Below are positions 45,993 through 55,664 of a stretch of DNA of 64,000 bases, one piece after another. Positions within the stretch are counted from its first letter, which is position 1; each line of letters begins with the position of its first letter. The stretch spans positions 14,136,001 to 14,200,000 of the forward strand of contig NC_059507.1 of assembly GCF_914767665.1 (NCBI RefSeq), in the 5' to 3' direction. The notes under the pieces were generated by a model that was not told the origin of the DNA, did no database searches, and saw only the letters and a list, made by a program, of their open reading frames with translations. A program made the position numbers and the translations under genes. Source of the stretch: Harmonia axyridis (taxonomy: Eukaryota; Arthropoda; Insecta; Coleoptera; Coccinellidae).

Positions 45993-46430
45993 TAACCATT
46001 TGAATATCTTTTTTTCTGAATAATATTATCACCTGTATTTCACTTTATCGAAATCCTCACAGAATAGGCATTTTTTCAACTTGATACGCAGAAAAGTTCC
46101 AGTGATTTTTTGACACCACCTCTCCAAAAACGTGAATTTTGAACATTTTTTTTTAGAATGCCTTTATAATATGTTGTGTTATTTTCCAGTGCATAAATTG
46201 TGATTCAACTATAATCATAATATTTCTTGAGACACCCTGTATAAGATTTTTCATTCTATTTTATTAAATGATAAATGGATGAGTGTCTTAAAAGCACTAG
46301 CAACGTGCTCAAAGGATTAAATTAATCATTTTTATATTTATATCGTACTACATATACCATTGTGGCAAACCTAATAACCTATAAAGTAACTAGGTACCTA
46401 ACCCAAATCTAATGTTGCGTTTTCTTTCAG
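45993..46430 (+). other. Intronic sequence ending in a splice acceptor
   Basis: AT-rich with no motif until 46415-46430, where a pyrimidine-rich TGCGTTTTCTTTCAG forms a strong 3' splice site at 46429-46430. GTACCTAACCCAAATCTAAT just upstream offers branch-point-like CTAAC and CTAAT. ACACCCTGTATA at about 46231 is an isolated repeat terminus. Confidence 0.55.
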
Positions 46431-46494
46431 AAACCCTCTAAGAGCCGAACATCAGGACAATCCCAAATGACCCAGTGAAGAAGATGCTGATTAA

Positions 46495-46647
46495 ATGACA
46501 GAAAAACTTGAGGACAATGTGGATTCCAACAGTTCACATAGTGATCGTTTATTTTTGTGCCTGTGCCATAGCCGCGGAGTTCAGAACGAAGTTAGGACAG
46601 AACCACAGAAAAAGTATCGTGAAAAGATCTGTGGATCCGCACAGTAA
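46495..46647 (+). other. Overlapping upstream ORF (50 codons)
   Basis: ATG at 46495 opens a frame (MTEKLEDNVDSNSSH...) that overlaps the main start at 46517 in another frame and stops at TAA 46645. Two shorter upstream ORFs precede it: ATGACCCAGTGA (3 codons) and ATGCTGATTAAATGA (4 codons). The base three before this ATG is T, a weak context, whereas the main ATG has A at -3, so leaky scanning would favour the main frame. Such overlapping upstream ORFs usually lower translation of the main product. Confidence 0.5.
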
Positions 46648-46942
46648 TTACCACAAGTACAATAAGAACAATTATAACAGTTTTAATAACCAGTACGATA
46701 ACTACAACAGTTTGAGTACCGTGAAATTGAGGCATCAATCAAGATTTCCCAATTTGGACAAAGTCATGACCAGAGTGAGTAACATGAAATTTGGAAGTGG
46801 AAGTGAAATTAAAAGTGAAGTTCATAATAAATTAAGACACAGATCGTGGTACGAGAAAAAAACAACGACAACGCCTCAGCCAGAAGAGACTTTCGATCAC
46901 TACTTCGACGATTATGGTAGTGATAAAGAGAATAACGATTGG
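46517..46942 (+). CDS. First coding exon of an unrecognised secreted protein gene (142 codons, partial)
   Basis: The frame begins ATG 46517 with A at -3 and ends at a phase-0 donor after Trp142. Residues 1-20 (MWIPTVHIVIVYFCACAIAA) form a classic signal peptide with likely cleavage before Glu21. Residues 21-40 are basic and contain a dibasic site, VKR-SVD (36-37), suited to proprotein-convertase processing. Residues 44-64 are Asn/Tyr-rich low complexity, residues 70-111 are basic and Ser-rich (two LRH motifs), and residues 114-122 read KKTTTTPQP, a Thr/Pro stretch that may be glycosylated. Residues 123-141 are very acidic with Tyr129 and Tyr133 in acidic context, possible sulfation sites. There is no Cys after the signal peptide and no known domain. 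I do not recognise the family: the exon may encode the pro-region or disordered N-terminus of a larger secreted or type I membrane protein. No downstream exon was identified to 64 kb. Confidence 0.68.
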
Positions 46943-47104
46943 GTAAGTGTTTTTCAGTCATAGAAGCGTAGGTAGCTTAACAACGAAAGACTAATGAAAT
47001 AAATCTCTGTAATCTTCAAATAGATAGTATTTATGGTTCTGATGCTTAATTTTTCATCAAACAAATGCTGGTTGAAAAATGGAGTAGAATATTGTGTTTC
47101 TGTT
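46943..47104 (+). other. Start of the downstream intron
   Basis: GTAAGTGTTTTTC at 46943 is a strong donor. Reading through instead gives six more codons (VSVFQS) and a TAG, so an intron-retaining transcript would end in a short secreted peptide. Confidence 0.55.
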
Positions 47105-47290
47105 ATGATATACAGGGTGATTCACCGCTATGGTCTATTAGACGGTTATGGAAAACTAATCATGATTTTGTGCTGAAAATTTGTATTTTTAGGTTTGAGA
47201 CAATGGTCTTTCTCCCTAAAATATTTTCAGATCTCTACAACTGCTGGTTATACAGGAAACAGACTACTACTTCCTTATTTCAAATGGCAT
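47105..47290 (+). repeat. Short repeat family G, copy G1
   Basis: Starts TATACAGGGTGATTCACCGC, then TATGGTCTATTAGACG, TTTTGTGCTGAAAAT, TTTGAGACAATGGTCTTTCT, CCCTAAAATATTTTCAGA and GGAAACAGACTACTA. The same order occurs inverted at 62510-62690. Non-coding. Confidence 0.75.
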
Positions 47291-47385
47291 GCCCAGTATA
47301 TTATTGCATCATTAGATAGCTATTTTAACGACAATGTCCGCAATATGCCATACCTTGTGTAAAAACTCAACGGTTTAGTTAATGG
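47291..47385 (+). repeat. Fragment matching the 3' part of the 61-kb LINE
   Basis: TTAGATAGCTATTTTAACGA, CAATGTCCGCAATATGCC and AAACTCAACGGTTTAG parallel 62300-62370 (..GTTAGCTTATTTGATGACAA, AGTAATATGCC, AAACTCAACGGTTCAT). In both places this text lies next to a family G repeat. Confidence 0.6.
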
Positions 47386-47424
47386 GGTTCTTATGAAAAA
47401 AATGGTGGTGACGAGAACTCACAT

Positions 47425-48215
47425 GAATTATTATTATTATTATTAGATACATTAATAGTTGAGGTAATAAACCTATAAACTCAATAAAATATATGAAAGT
47501 AATTGAAAAGAAAATTAAATTAAAGAGTTGAGACACACTCATCATAGCGATTCTTGAAGATATTAACTGATGGCGCAGTCACTACGTCAGATGGCAATCG
47601 GTTCCAGCTCTCAAATGTTCTGTTTGATAGAAAGTTCTGTAGAACAGTATTCTTAAATTTTTCCTTGGCAAGCTTGTAAGGGTGGCCTCGTAAATGATTT
47701 TGGTTTCTCTTGAACAACAACTGCAGATCAGCATCAGCACATCCGTGGACTGCTCTGTTGGTAACAATGAGATCAACTCTTTCACGTCGCCGCTAAAACC
47801 TGGGGATGTTCAAGAGGTGGAGTCGTGTATTATAGTCTGGGCGGTTGCGACCATATGGGAGCCGAGTATAAGTGCGCTGAATAGCCTCCAATGCATCCAT
47901 ATCACCCTTCAATGAAGGCCACCAAGCTGGACCGGCAAACTCAAGTATCGGGCGGACATAACTTAAATACAGAAGCTTACACGTCTGTAAGCTGCAACCA
48001 TGAAAAGAAAGAAAAAAAGTTGTTTAGCTCTATTACATATAGATGTTATATGGCTGGACCAGGAAAGATTGGATGTCACTATCAATCCCAAATCACAGTG
48101 CTCCTCAACACTCCTAAAAAATGTATTGTCGATGAAGTATTCGATTTTGCGCGATCTTTTGCCCACAGGGAGTACACAGTATTTTTCTACATTAAGAGGC
48201 AACATTGTAAGGACG
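47425..48215 (-). pseudogene. CR1/L2-like LINE ORF2 C-terminus with (TAA)n tail
   Basis: Read on the minus strand from 48205: LPLNVEKYCVLPVGKRSRKI and RSVEEHCDLGLIVTSNLSWS, SHITSICNRAKQLFF (the thumb region after the RT palm), then PAWWPSLKGDMDALEAIQR and YGRNRPDYNTRLHLLNIPRF in shifted frames, then LLFKRNQNHLRGHPYKLAKE, and FESWNRLPSDVVTAPSVNIF with KNRYDE to a stop near 47520. This order is typical of CR1/L2/Rex-type ORF2. The 3'UTR ends in an (ATT)/(TAA)n tail at 47430-47447. Frameshifts at about 47720 and 47960 and loss of the RT palm make it a 5'-truncated relic, inserted in the host gene's intron in antisense. Confidence 0.85.
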
Positions 48216-48229
48216 AAGTAGCCTCCTCG

Positions 48230-48575
48230 TAGACAAATGTACCTACAAGAAAGAGTTTCAGGAGAAGGAAAAAAACGAAAATCTTCCTAGTTTGGATCAC
48301 TCCAAAAAGTTCCTCTGAACCTTTGATTGTACGAGATCCAAGAAGTATCTGGATCTTAGTGAAAACCATTAGGTCGCAGTGAAATGAAACCTCCTCAATT
48401 AAATCTTAATATTATTCTAAGCCTCTTTGGAGCCATCCCAGATACTGAAGTTAATTAGAATTCTGGAACTGGAAGGCGAGCTGTAGATCTTGAATGGCAA
48501 GAAAAGCTCTGATGGAGGGGCACAATAGACCATCAGGTCGAAGTGCAATGGAACCCCCTCAAATCAAATCTAATC
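48230..48575 (+). mobile_element. Second, deleted copy of the 29-kb LINE 3' end
   Basis: GTACCTACAAGAAAGAGTTT, CAGGAGAAGGAAAAAA, GGATCACTCCAAAAAGTTCC and GATCCAAGAAGTATCTGGAT match 29305-29450, with a short internal deletion. GGAACTGGAAGGCGAGCTGT and GGCACAATAGACCATCA match 29700-29775, after a larger deletion. It ends CCTCAAATCAAATCTAAT. Non-coding by frameshift. Confidence 0.78.
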
Positions 48576-48599
48576 GAGCATAATTCTCAAGATCGACGA

Positions 48600-48930
48600 G
48601 GAATTGACTAACCTGGGTTTTCCTCAAAACTACAGCAATAATCTCAGTTGTGTGATTCCGATTCTTCACATCAGTTACTCGTCCCAACAGATCAAATTAT
48701 TCTACTACTTTCACTATTACCGGCCAAGAAGGTGCTTTATACGATCCAAGTGTGAAGTACTTTAATTTTCACCATTTTTGTAGTGAATTCTAACAATTTC
48801 AATGCGTTTATCGCTCCATTTTGGCGTAATGGCGTAGTTTTTGCTTGTCAAATATCAAAAGATTACAGCTTCGCAAGTACTGCCCAGATAGGGGCCTTTC
48901 ATTGGAAAATCCTGTATTTTTACTTCTTGA
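48600..48930 (-). repeat. Family D 5' segment, D6
   Basis: On the minus strand: TTCCAATGAAAGGCCCCTAT..CTGGGCAGTACTTGCGAAGC, AAAAACTACGCCATTACGCC, then AAAATGGAGCGATAAACGCA (start region), TTGAAATTGTTAGAATTCAC, and ACTTCACACTTGGATCGTAT further in. It follows the same order as D4. Confidence 0.68.
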
Positions 48931-49203
48931 AACTCGAGATTTATTGTTATGTTGAACACACTAGTGTTCACAGCAGCAATTAGAAGAAATATCTTGTCAT
49001 AGGCTGAAACACTCAAAGACCAAAGACGATAGCTATTTGCTTAGCAATAAAGTTATTACCAGTTATAACCTATCATTAATTTTTTTCCATTCCACCAGAC
49101 TTTTGAAATTCTGCTTTATTCCTCTCCCGGTAGAATTAACAACAATGGCGATGAATACCGTTATGAAATTATCCATTTTCTGCACATTTCTCAGTGCCCT
49201 CAT

Positions 49204-49425
49204 TCAGCGACGATTATAGACAGAATTGACGCCCTGTAATTCTTGCAGAGCAAGTCCAACTGCATATACCTTGAAGGTCATTGTAATTATCATCCGATTT
49301 TCATTCATGCAGTGTTGGATTTCGGGTAATGCGCTACTGCTTTCTTCCACTTTGTAATACTGTAAATCTTCAGAACACGAAGAGGCGTTGCAGTTGCAAT
49401 TCACTTCGTTTAGGTTCACTTATAG
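49204..49425 (-). other. Cys-containing open frame of unknown origin
   Basis: The minus-strand frame carries NCNCNASSCSEDLQYYKVEE and then a stretch ending in a stop at 49204. The C-x-C-x4-C-x3-6-YY pattern loosely recalls the extracellular Cys clusters of insect DEG/ENaC (pickpocket) channels, but it is too short to claim. It abuts miniature element T2 on one side. It could be an exon remnant or chance. Confidence 0.18.
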
Positions 49426-50010
49426 AGTAATAAACATAGATAGAGGAAGTATACGCAATTTTTACATCTCCCCAACATGGTTAGATTACATTGTTGGATT
49501 GTGATTTATATTAAAATCCACAATTTTACTATATCGTTATGAATGTATATTATATTGAATGAAATATAATTATTTGAGTGATTCCCGATTAAATATGCCC
49601 ATTTGAATATTTGTAATGCGATACTTTTCCTAATTGTCGAATTTATAATAAGCAGATCATTTACTATTTTCTGTATTTACCTGCTGAAATCCAAGGTTTG
49701 GCAACTTTTGCTCTCCTAGTGTCATCGGTTGTTTTACGTCGTTTGACGCGCTTGAAGTTTGTTTTCTGAATTTCTGATATATTTAGGTATTTATTTCAAT
49801 ATATTTTAAGTTAATACGAAACGTTGATTCACTATGGGACATAAGAAGTGCAATCTTTGTGGAGAAATTTGCGAATTGAGTGAAATATCGTATCACTGAT
49901 ATGTTTTCATTTCCGCGCGCTTCATGCCAAATTTGATAGTTCATGCTGAGGACAAAATTTGCTTAATGAAAATGACTCATGCTTCCTCTATCTATGTTTA
50001 TCACTCTGAG
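49424..50010 (+). mobile_element. Miniature element family T, copy T2 (both TIRs)
   Basis: The ends are AGAGTAATAAACATAGATAG (left) and, inverted, CAGAGTGATAAACATAGATA (right), about 26 bp of TIR with one or two mismatches. The interior is the same as T1 and T3: CCAAGGTTTGGCAACTTTTG, CTCTCCTAGTGTCATCGGTT, TGACGCGCTTGAAGTTTG. At 49831 an ATG opens MGHKKCNLCGEICELSEISY plus H and a stop. The next + frame over reads MFSFPRAS. Confidence 0.87.
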
Positions 50011-50261
50011 GAATTATTTATATGAGGTTCAGGCTATACTGCTACTGCACACTATACTAGAAGCTCCTAAATTGGAGGTACAAACGAAAAGGTGTTCTTC
50101 TTCCCAAGTTATCCAGTTGAAGTTTGGAAAAAATATTATACCCTAAGGTTAACAGCATGCTCATGAAGATCTACAGGATGATTTTGCCCATTTTTCCCTC
50201 CAGGTCTGTTTATTTGGGGCGTAAAGGGTTTACTAATAAGGGGTTTCATTTTGATATTAAA

Positions 50262-50700
50262 AATAAATAAGTAATAATGATAATAATAATAATTCTTTCT
50301 TTATTGCCATAACTAAGTGTTACATACATTGTGCAAAAGGTGAGCATATCACTAAAGCGATATCTTCCTGCCTACCTCGAAATTGTGTAAAAACAAGATA
50401 TGACGAGACTCATTGCTTATGGCTACTGATATAATACAGAACTAAAATCCGACTACACAAGACTGAGGATATAGGATTGGAAAGAAAGAAGAATGGAAAG
50501 CGAAATTGCACGGCGCGAAGAACCTACCTTTATATCAAAGTTCGTTAGTAAGTAAGTACTTCTTAAAGCAATCCTAAATGTTGTTGAAAAAGTAACACTT
50601 CGAGTGATAGAAGGAGGAATACGATTCCAGAGCTGGGAGAACCTCAACGAGAAATTGTTGGACATAATACTAGTCCCATGTGCTGGTATCCTGAGATGAG
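50262..50700 (-). pseudogene. LINE ORF2 C-terminal fragment with (ATT)n tail
   Basis: The minus-strand frame 50665-50453 begins SNNFSLRFSQLWNRIPPSIT, RSVTFSTTFRIALRSTYLLT and NFD. That is the terminal LWN.LP..I......F...LR motif of CR1-like ORF2, a different subfamily from 47.4 kb. The 3'UTR runs to AATAAAGAAAGAATTATTAT, a trinucleotide tail at about 50272-50297. The RT core is absent. Confidence 0.65.
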
Positions 50701-50879
50701 TATTGGATGGGCTCTAGTATTATAGAACTCACCACCCAGACCACGAAGACCCTAGCAGAGATATCCAGGCTCACGAGCTCTCATAACTTTGAATCCCAAC
50801 AACAACAGGCGCCAATAATAATAAGTACCAATATTTTAGGAGAAATCAGTGGATATTTCATTGTCAAGAGGAAGGTGCC

Positions 50880-51020
50880 ATTAACAATGCTTTATCGTTC
50901 CATTTTTAATAATGGCGTAGTTTTTACTTTTGGAATGTCGAAAGATGACAGCTGCCCATATAGCGGACTATTCAAAATTGAGCTTCTCACTTTTATGGAA
51001 GGTATTCCTTCCATAAAAAA
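50880..51020 (-). repeat. Family D leader fragment, D7
   Basis: On the minus strand: AATAGTCCGCTATATGGGCA, GCTGTCATCTTTCGACATTC, AAAAACTACGCCATTATTAA, and AAATGGAACGATAAAGCATT. It lies inside a 219-codon + strand open frame (50707-51366), which is therefore not a gene. Confidence 0.7.
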
Positions 51021-51875
51021 TATGGAATCTTTGCTTCATTTGAGAAAATTTGGATCATTTTCTGTCATTAGTTTTTTAGCCATTTTTTCGGTGTATAGTA
51101 ATGAGGTTTATTTAATTAAAATGTACCTTTCCATTAAAATTTCGAGCCAGAAAAGCCTGCACCCTCAGGATGGGATAGAGCTATATTTACGAATCGCGCA
51201 GATGCACCAAGCAACTAGAGAATTGTTCAGCATTTTTAATATCAAAAACGTTTCTTCCTATCTTAAGAACTACGAGTGGACCACCACAAAAAATTCTAGA
51301 GGGGAAAATTTAAGGCTGGAATTCGACGCATCATCAGCGAAATTCCTTCACAAGTATGGAATATAACGAAGATGACAGCAAAACCAGATGTTTAATTACA
51401 TACATAATTCAAAACCCAACAAATATAACAATGCTTTTATTGAACCTTTAAATATTACTCTGTGATAATTCCGAACATTATATCGAAAAAAAGTCATCAT
51501 TGGTTTCATGTATCATATAACTTATTATCTTCATGGCAATTATGACCCCAGGTCATAAGCCCTGGTATTTCCTTACTTATTATCTGCTGTTCTATACCAG
51601 TCGACTGTTTGACACTATCTAAATCACTTCGAATATCGTTTATATATCAAGCATTAATCGCAGCTGCTATTCACTTGGCTGCAATTTTTTCGAGAATCAT
51701 ACAACGCGTTGATGTGATTATTTTATTATTTGATGTTTTCATTAACGAGAGAGTTTGAATGAAAACAATAAACCAGCTAAACATGTTTCTTGCTCGGGGT
51801 AATACAGGTGTAATCGAAGTCAATCAGTTTTCAGCGAATAACGAGAGTTTTGATATTGAGAATTTTCCGTGGAAA
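51021..51875. other. No recognisable gene
   Basis: The end of the chance 219-codon frame plus AT-rich sequence. No Tc1 5' TIR was recognised before 51876. Confidence 0.4.
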
Positions 51876-52879
51876 ATGCCGGGACATCCAATTTCTCAGT
51901 TTGGCCGGGCAAGAACGGTAGCCCTACATCAAGAAGTTTTGTCGAACCACCAGATTGCGCAACGATTGAATATTCCACGATTTCAGTATGGCGCATAGTG
52001 GCCTTTTCCTGGAAACCGGCAGCGTTGCCTTGAGACCGGTGCCTGGTCGACCCAGGGTAACATCTGTAAGGGAATACCATAATATCGCAAATTTTACTCG
52101 AAGGAATAGAACGGTATCTGTAACATTCTTTCGAAATAATTTTTGAGGACCTATAAACGGATAAACACAACCAGTACCATAAAGAGACGGAAGGGCAAGG
52201 GGACCTTTAAGAGTTTCTCGTCTATCACCTTGACATAAAGCTACACGTCGGCAATGGGCAGAACACCACCAAGACTGGCTTTTACCACAATGGCGCAACG
52301 TACTTTTTTTGGGCGAGTCACGATTCGGTTAACAAAGTGATAGTCGACGAGAAAGGGTTTGGAGAGGTCCAGGCAGACTAGAGCACTCAATTTCGTCCAG
52401 AAAGTTGTGCCCTTTCAAGGAGGATCAATAATGTGCTAGGGGGTATAATGTTCGATCGCCGTACCCCTCTTATTTTCTTTGAACGAACCATGTCTTGTGC
52501 CATCTACTTAGAAAACATCATTGAACCAATCATTGTTCTTCTGCGCAACGAATTTGAGGATAATTTCATTTATCAAGATTATAATGCCCTACCACACCTC
52601 ACACGAAGGATTCACAACATTTTTCAAGGGAACAATATCCAGAGAATGAACTGGCCAGCAAACTCACCAAACATTAATCCAATTGAGCACGTATGGGATC
52701 ACTTAGGGAAAGCAATATCCAATTGCCAAAACCCACCTTCAAATTTTCAGCGATTGAGTTGAGCCCTTCAGGAAGAATGGAACGATATGCCTGAAAATTT
52801 CATTAATGACTTGATTCGTGGGATGCCTAGGTTTATTGGGCAGTTGATTGAAAGAAGAGGTGGTAATACGGACTATTGA
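51876..52879 (+). pseudogene. Tc1-like transposase (DD34E type), catalytic Asp lost
   Basis: ATG 51876 opens MPGHPISQFGRARTVALHQE and VLSNHQIAQRLNIPR, the paired-like HTH of Tc1 transposases. The frame is then lost at RFQ (a serine-threonine helix is expected). Scattered pieces follow (HHQDWLLPQWRNVLFLGESR at the first Asp region, where GES replaces the usual S-D-E). From 52433 a good frame reads GGIMFDRRTPLIFF, FEDNFIYQDYNALPHLTRRI, and WPANSPNINPIEHVWDHLGK. By alignment on NAxPH the second Asp is Tyr, with 34 residues to the Glu of PIEHVWD. It ends RRGGNTDY, stop 52879. Several frameshifts make it inactive. Confidence 0.88.
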
Positions 52880-54054
52880 ATTTGGATTCGGTTGTGGAAT
52901 AACTACATATAATTAATCAAAAATGAAAAGTCGATAAATTTAGATTTTTTCTCATTTTTCCTATTTTGTCTTGTCCTGCAGAAAGCAAAGAGTAACAAAC
53001 AAAACTTTTCTATCAAACATATTGCAGTTGAAATAGAGGAATATTCATCTCATTTCCAGAATATAGATTGTTCATTTTTTGAGAAATCTAGGAGGGGCCA
53101 AGGGTTTTGACGATATTATATGTGTAACTAAATCAATAAATCTTCGCTTGAGCTTTGTTGAAGGCACAATACTACTGGATGTGTATTATGAAAATTATAC
53201 GGCTCTCCAACACCTTCAATTTCAGTTAAAAAAAAATGTAAATCAATTAATTCAGAAGTTAATGATTCAAAATAAGATTGTATGTTGTGAGTTGTAACAT
53301 GTGAACTTCTATAACTGCCTGTGTCTTGGTAGTCAGGTCGAACCGCTGACATTACCTGAAGAGTTTTTTTTCGATAGTTTTATTCAATTTTCTCTGGATC
53401 TGGTACCTAACGCAATCAACTATGTTCGTCGAAATGCTTTCATCAAAATTTGGAATTGAATTGATTTGATTATGGCTGAAATATTTCCCAGTAACTCTTC
53501 CTACATATGCTCACAGAAGATTGACACAAAATAGGACTCAAATTTCAAATGGGTATTCTCAAACACATGTAACCAAGTTTTTACTGCAACCCATTGTGAC
53601 CGAGAAGATCCAGAAATGATAGCAGCCGTTCATATTTCATATTTGACCATGAACTTGTTTGTTGCACTTGGAGGAAATTCTTTATTTTTAATTTTTTTCG
53701 AAACCAAGTTCTATATATCACCACGTCGTGACTACGGTAAGGTATCAACTCAGGCCAAGTTGCATATTTCCTCAAGCTATTGCAGAACTGGACTCCTGAT
53801 GAAGATACTGACGTTTATTCTCTATTGAATTTCAGATAGGTATAAAGGTTATGGTGCCTCATTTGTATGGAATTTCTAACATCAATCTCGAATAATCGTT
53901 TGGTTGCAAAAATGTTATTGTTTGATACCTTTGACATTATAGACATCCATTGTCTATGTGAATTTCTAACTGATTTGTATGGATTAAGTTCAATTCAAAA
54001 TTCTACTCGAAGCGAATTTTAGAGGATAGTTTGGATATTGATTCACGTATGATT
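52880..54054. other. No supported gene
   Basis: Short frames at 53079-53297 and 53330-53460 are open but lack motifs, consensus splice pairing or similarity that I can name. Confidence 0.4.
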
Positions 54055-54590
54055 CATTTTTTATTTGCGTATAGTGATATTGTGATATATTTTCAAATCC
54101 ACAATTTTACTATATGGTTATGAATTTATATTCGGTATATTGAATGAAAAATATTTATTTTAGTGATTCCTATTAAATATGCAAATTTGAATAGTTGGAA
54201 CCCGATATTTTTCCTAATTGTCGAATTTATAATGAGTAGAATATTTATTATTTTCTGTATCTACCTGCTGAAATCCGAGGTTTGGCAACTTTTGCTCTCC
54301 TAGTGTCATCGGTTGTTTCACGTCGTTAGGCGCGCTTGACGTTTGTGTTTTGATATATTTAGGTATTCATTTCAATATATTTTGAGTTAATATGAAACGT
54401 CGATTTGCTATAGGACATAAGTAGTGCGTTCTTTGTGGAGAAACTCGCGAATTGAGTGAAATATCGTATCACTGATATGTTTTCATTTCCGCGCGCTTCA
54501 TGTCAAATTTGATAGATCATGTTGGGGACAAAATTTGCTTATTGAAATGACATACGCCCCCTTTATCTATGATCATTACTCTGAGCCTGA
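54055..54590 (+). mobile_element. Miniature element family T, copy T3 (left end lost)
   Basis: Colinear with T2 from AATCCACAATTTTACTATAT to the right end TTTATCTATGATCATTACTC. The conserved short frame is present as GHK-stop-CVLCGETRELSEISYH then the same TGA as in T1 and T2. The left TIR is absent. Confidence 0.83.
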
Positions 54591-55664
54591 GACTAATATT
54601 TTCGGCAAAATTATAGTCCACTGTTCCTCTGAAACAAGAGCTTAAAGAACGGGTACATATTTCAAAATAATTTTTTCTTAGGGAGAAGTAGGCTTAGTTC
54701 AATTTTGATAGATGAAATTGCAAATAACAATTACAAAAAATATACAAAATTTTCGAGGTTTGATTTTGAATGTAATCAGAAGATTGGAATTCTTCTCGAA
54801 TATTCTGATGAATGATTTGATTTTTGTATGGGAAGATTTGTCGGCATTATGCCCAATCCCCCTACATTTACATCTGTCACGTGTATCCTCATCTCATTCT
54901 CGTATAATTCACTGAACTGCAATATTCTCTCCGTTCCTAAACCACTCCCAGACCACCCTGTGTGTTCTCAATTAGTATAACTGCAAGATGATCACGATAA
55001 TGGACCATATGATTCATTGAAAGTTCTCAAACTCATCTTGCACAAATCATGACATGTTCATTACCATAATAATGCAAGTTCATGAAATATGTTTCCAGAA
55101 ACTGCTGTTCAATAAATTATTTTCGTTGAAATTATACGAGAAGAATTTCGTAAATGTAAATTTGAGATTCTAGATTGGTTTTATCAAATTATGCATGAGA
55201 TTTGAAATGTTAGAACATTTTGAATTAGTAGATAAATTACAAAACATTTCTCTCACGATATTTCACACCTTTTGTCTTCAGATCTCTGGGAATTGTATCC
55301 TTGGAAACACCCTAAGGCCTTGATAGTTTTCTCAATGATTTCCAAATTTTATTCTTGGCACTTATGATCAACTGATTTGCTCTATCTTCAGTTAAAATCT
55401 TTTTGGAAGATTTAGTCAGGGTAAACTTGACATTCTGATGCTATTGCATGATTCATTTCCGCGAAACATTTTGATTTTCGAAAAGTCAGAGTTTAAGCAT
55501 CAGTCCAAAGTAACACTTGTTTTAAGCTCCAATTTATAAGTCACAAGGACCCAACCGATTTCGTTAAAATGATGAAATGACAAATCATTGAATGACTGTT
55601 CTTTTCAAAGCCAACCGACATTTTAAATTTCTTATATTTTCTCATTAAGATTGAATACCACCAT
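54591..55664. other. No recognisable gene
   Basis: AT-rich. Bases 55657-55664 (ACCACCAT) are the left target duplication of the hAT element that follows. Confidence 0.5.

Larger units (their letters stand above)
46431..46942 (+). other. Host exon: 5'UTR plus first coding exon
   Basis: Bounded by TTTCTTTCAG before 46431 and TGG then GTAAGTG from 46943. It holds 86 bp of 5'UTR and 426 bp of coding sequence. An in-frame TGA at 46496-46498 shows that translation starts within this exon. Base composition is more balanced than its surroundings and the exon matches no repeat here. The 5' splice acceptor implies at least one upstream non-coding exon; a candidate lies at 481-888. Confidence 0.72.

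Noticed and set aside
47694..48232. Overlapping + strand frames of 73-113 codons beside the host exon
   Set aside because: They are antisense to a CR1-like LINE ORF2 fragment that explains the minus strand.
50707..51366. 219-codon + strand open frame, the second longest in the window
   Set aside because: It runs through family D leader D7 in antisense and has no recognisable domain; begins TTG-like rather than a supported ATG.
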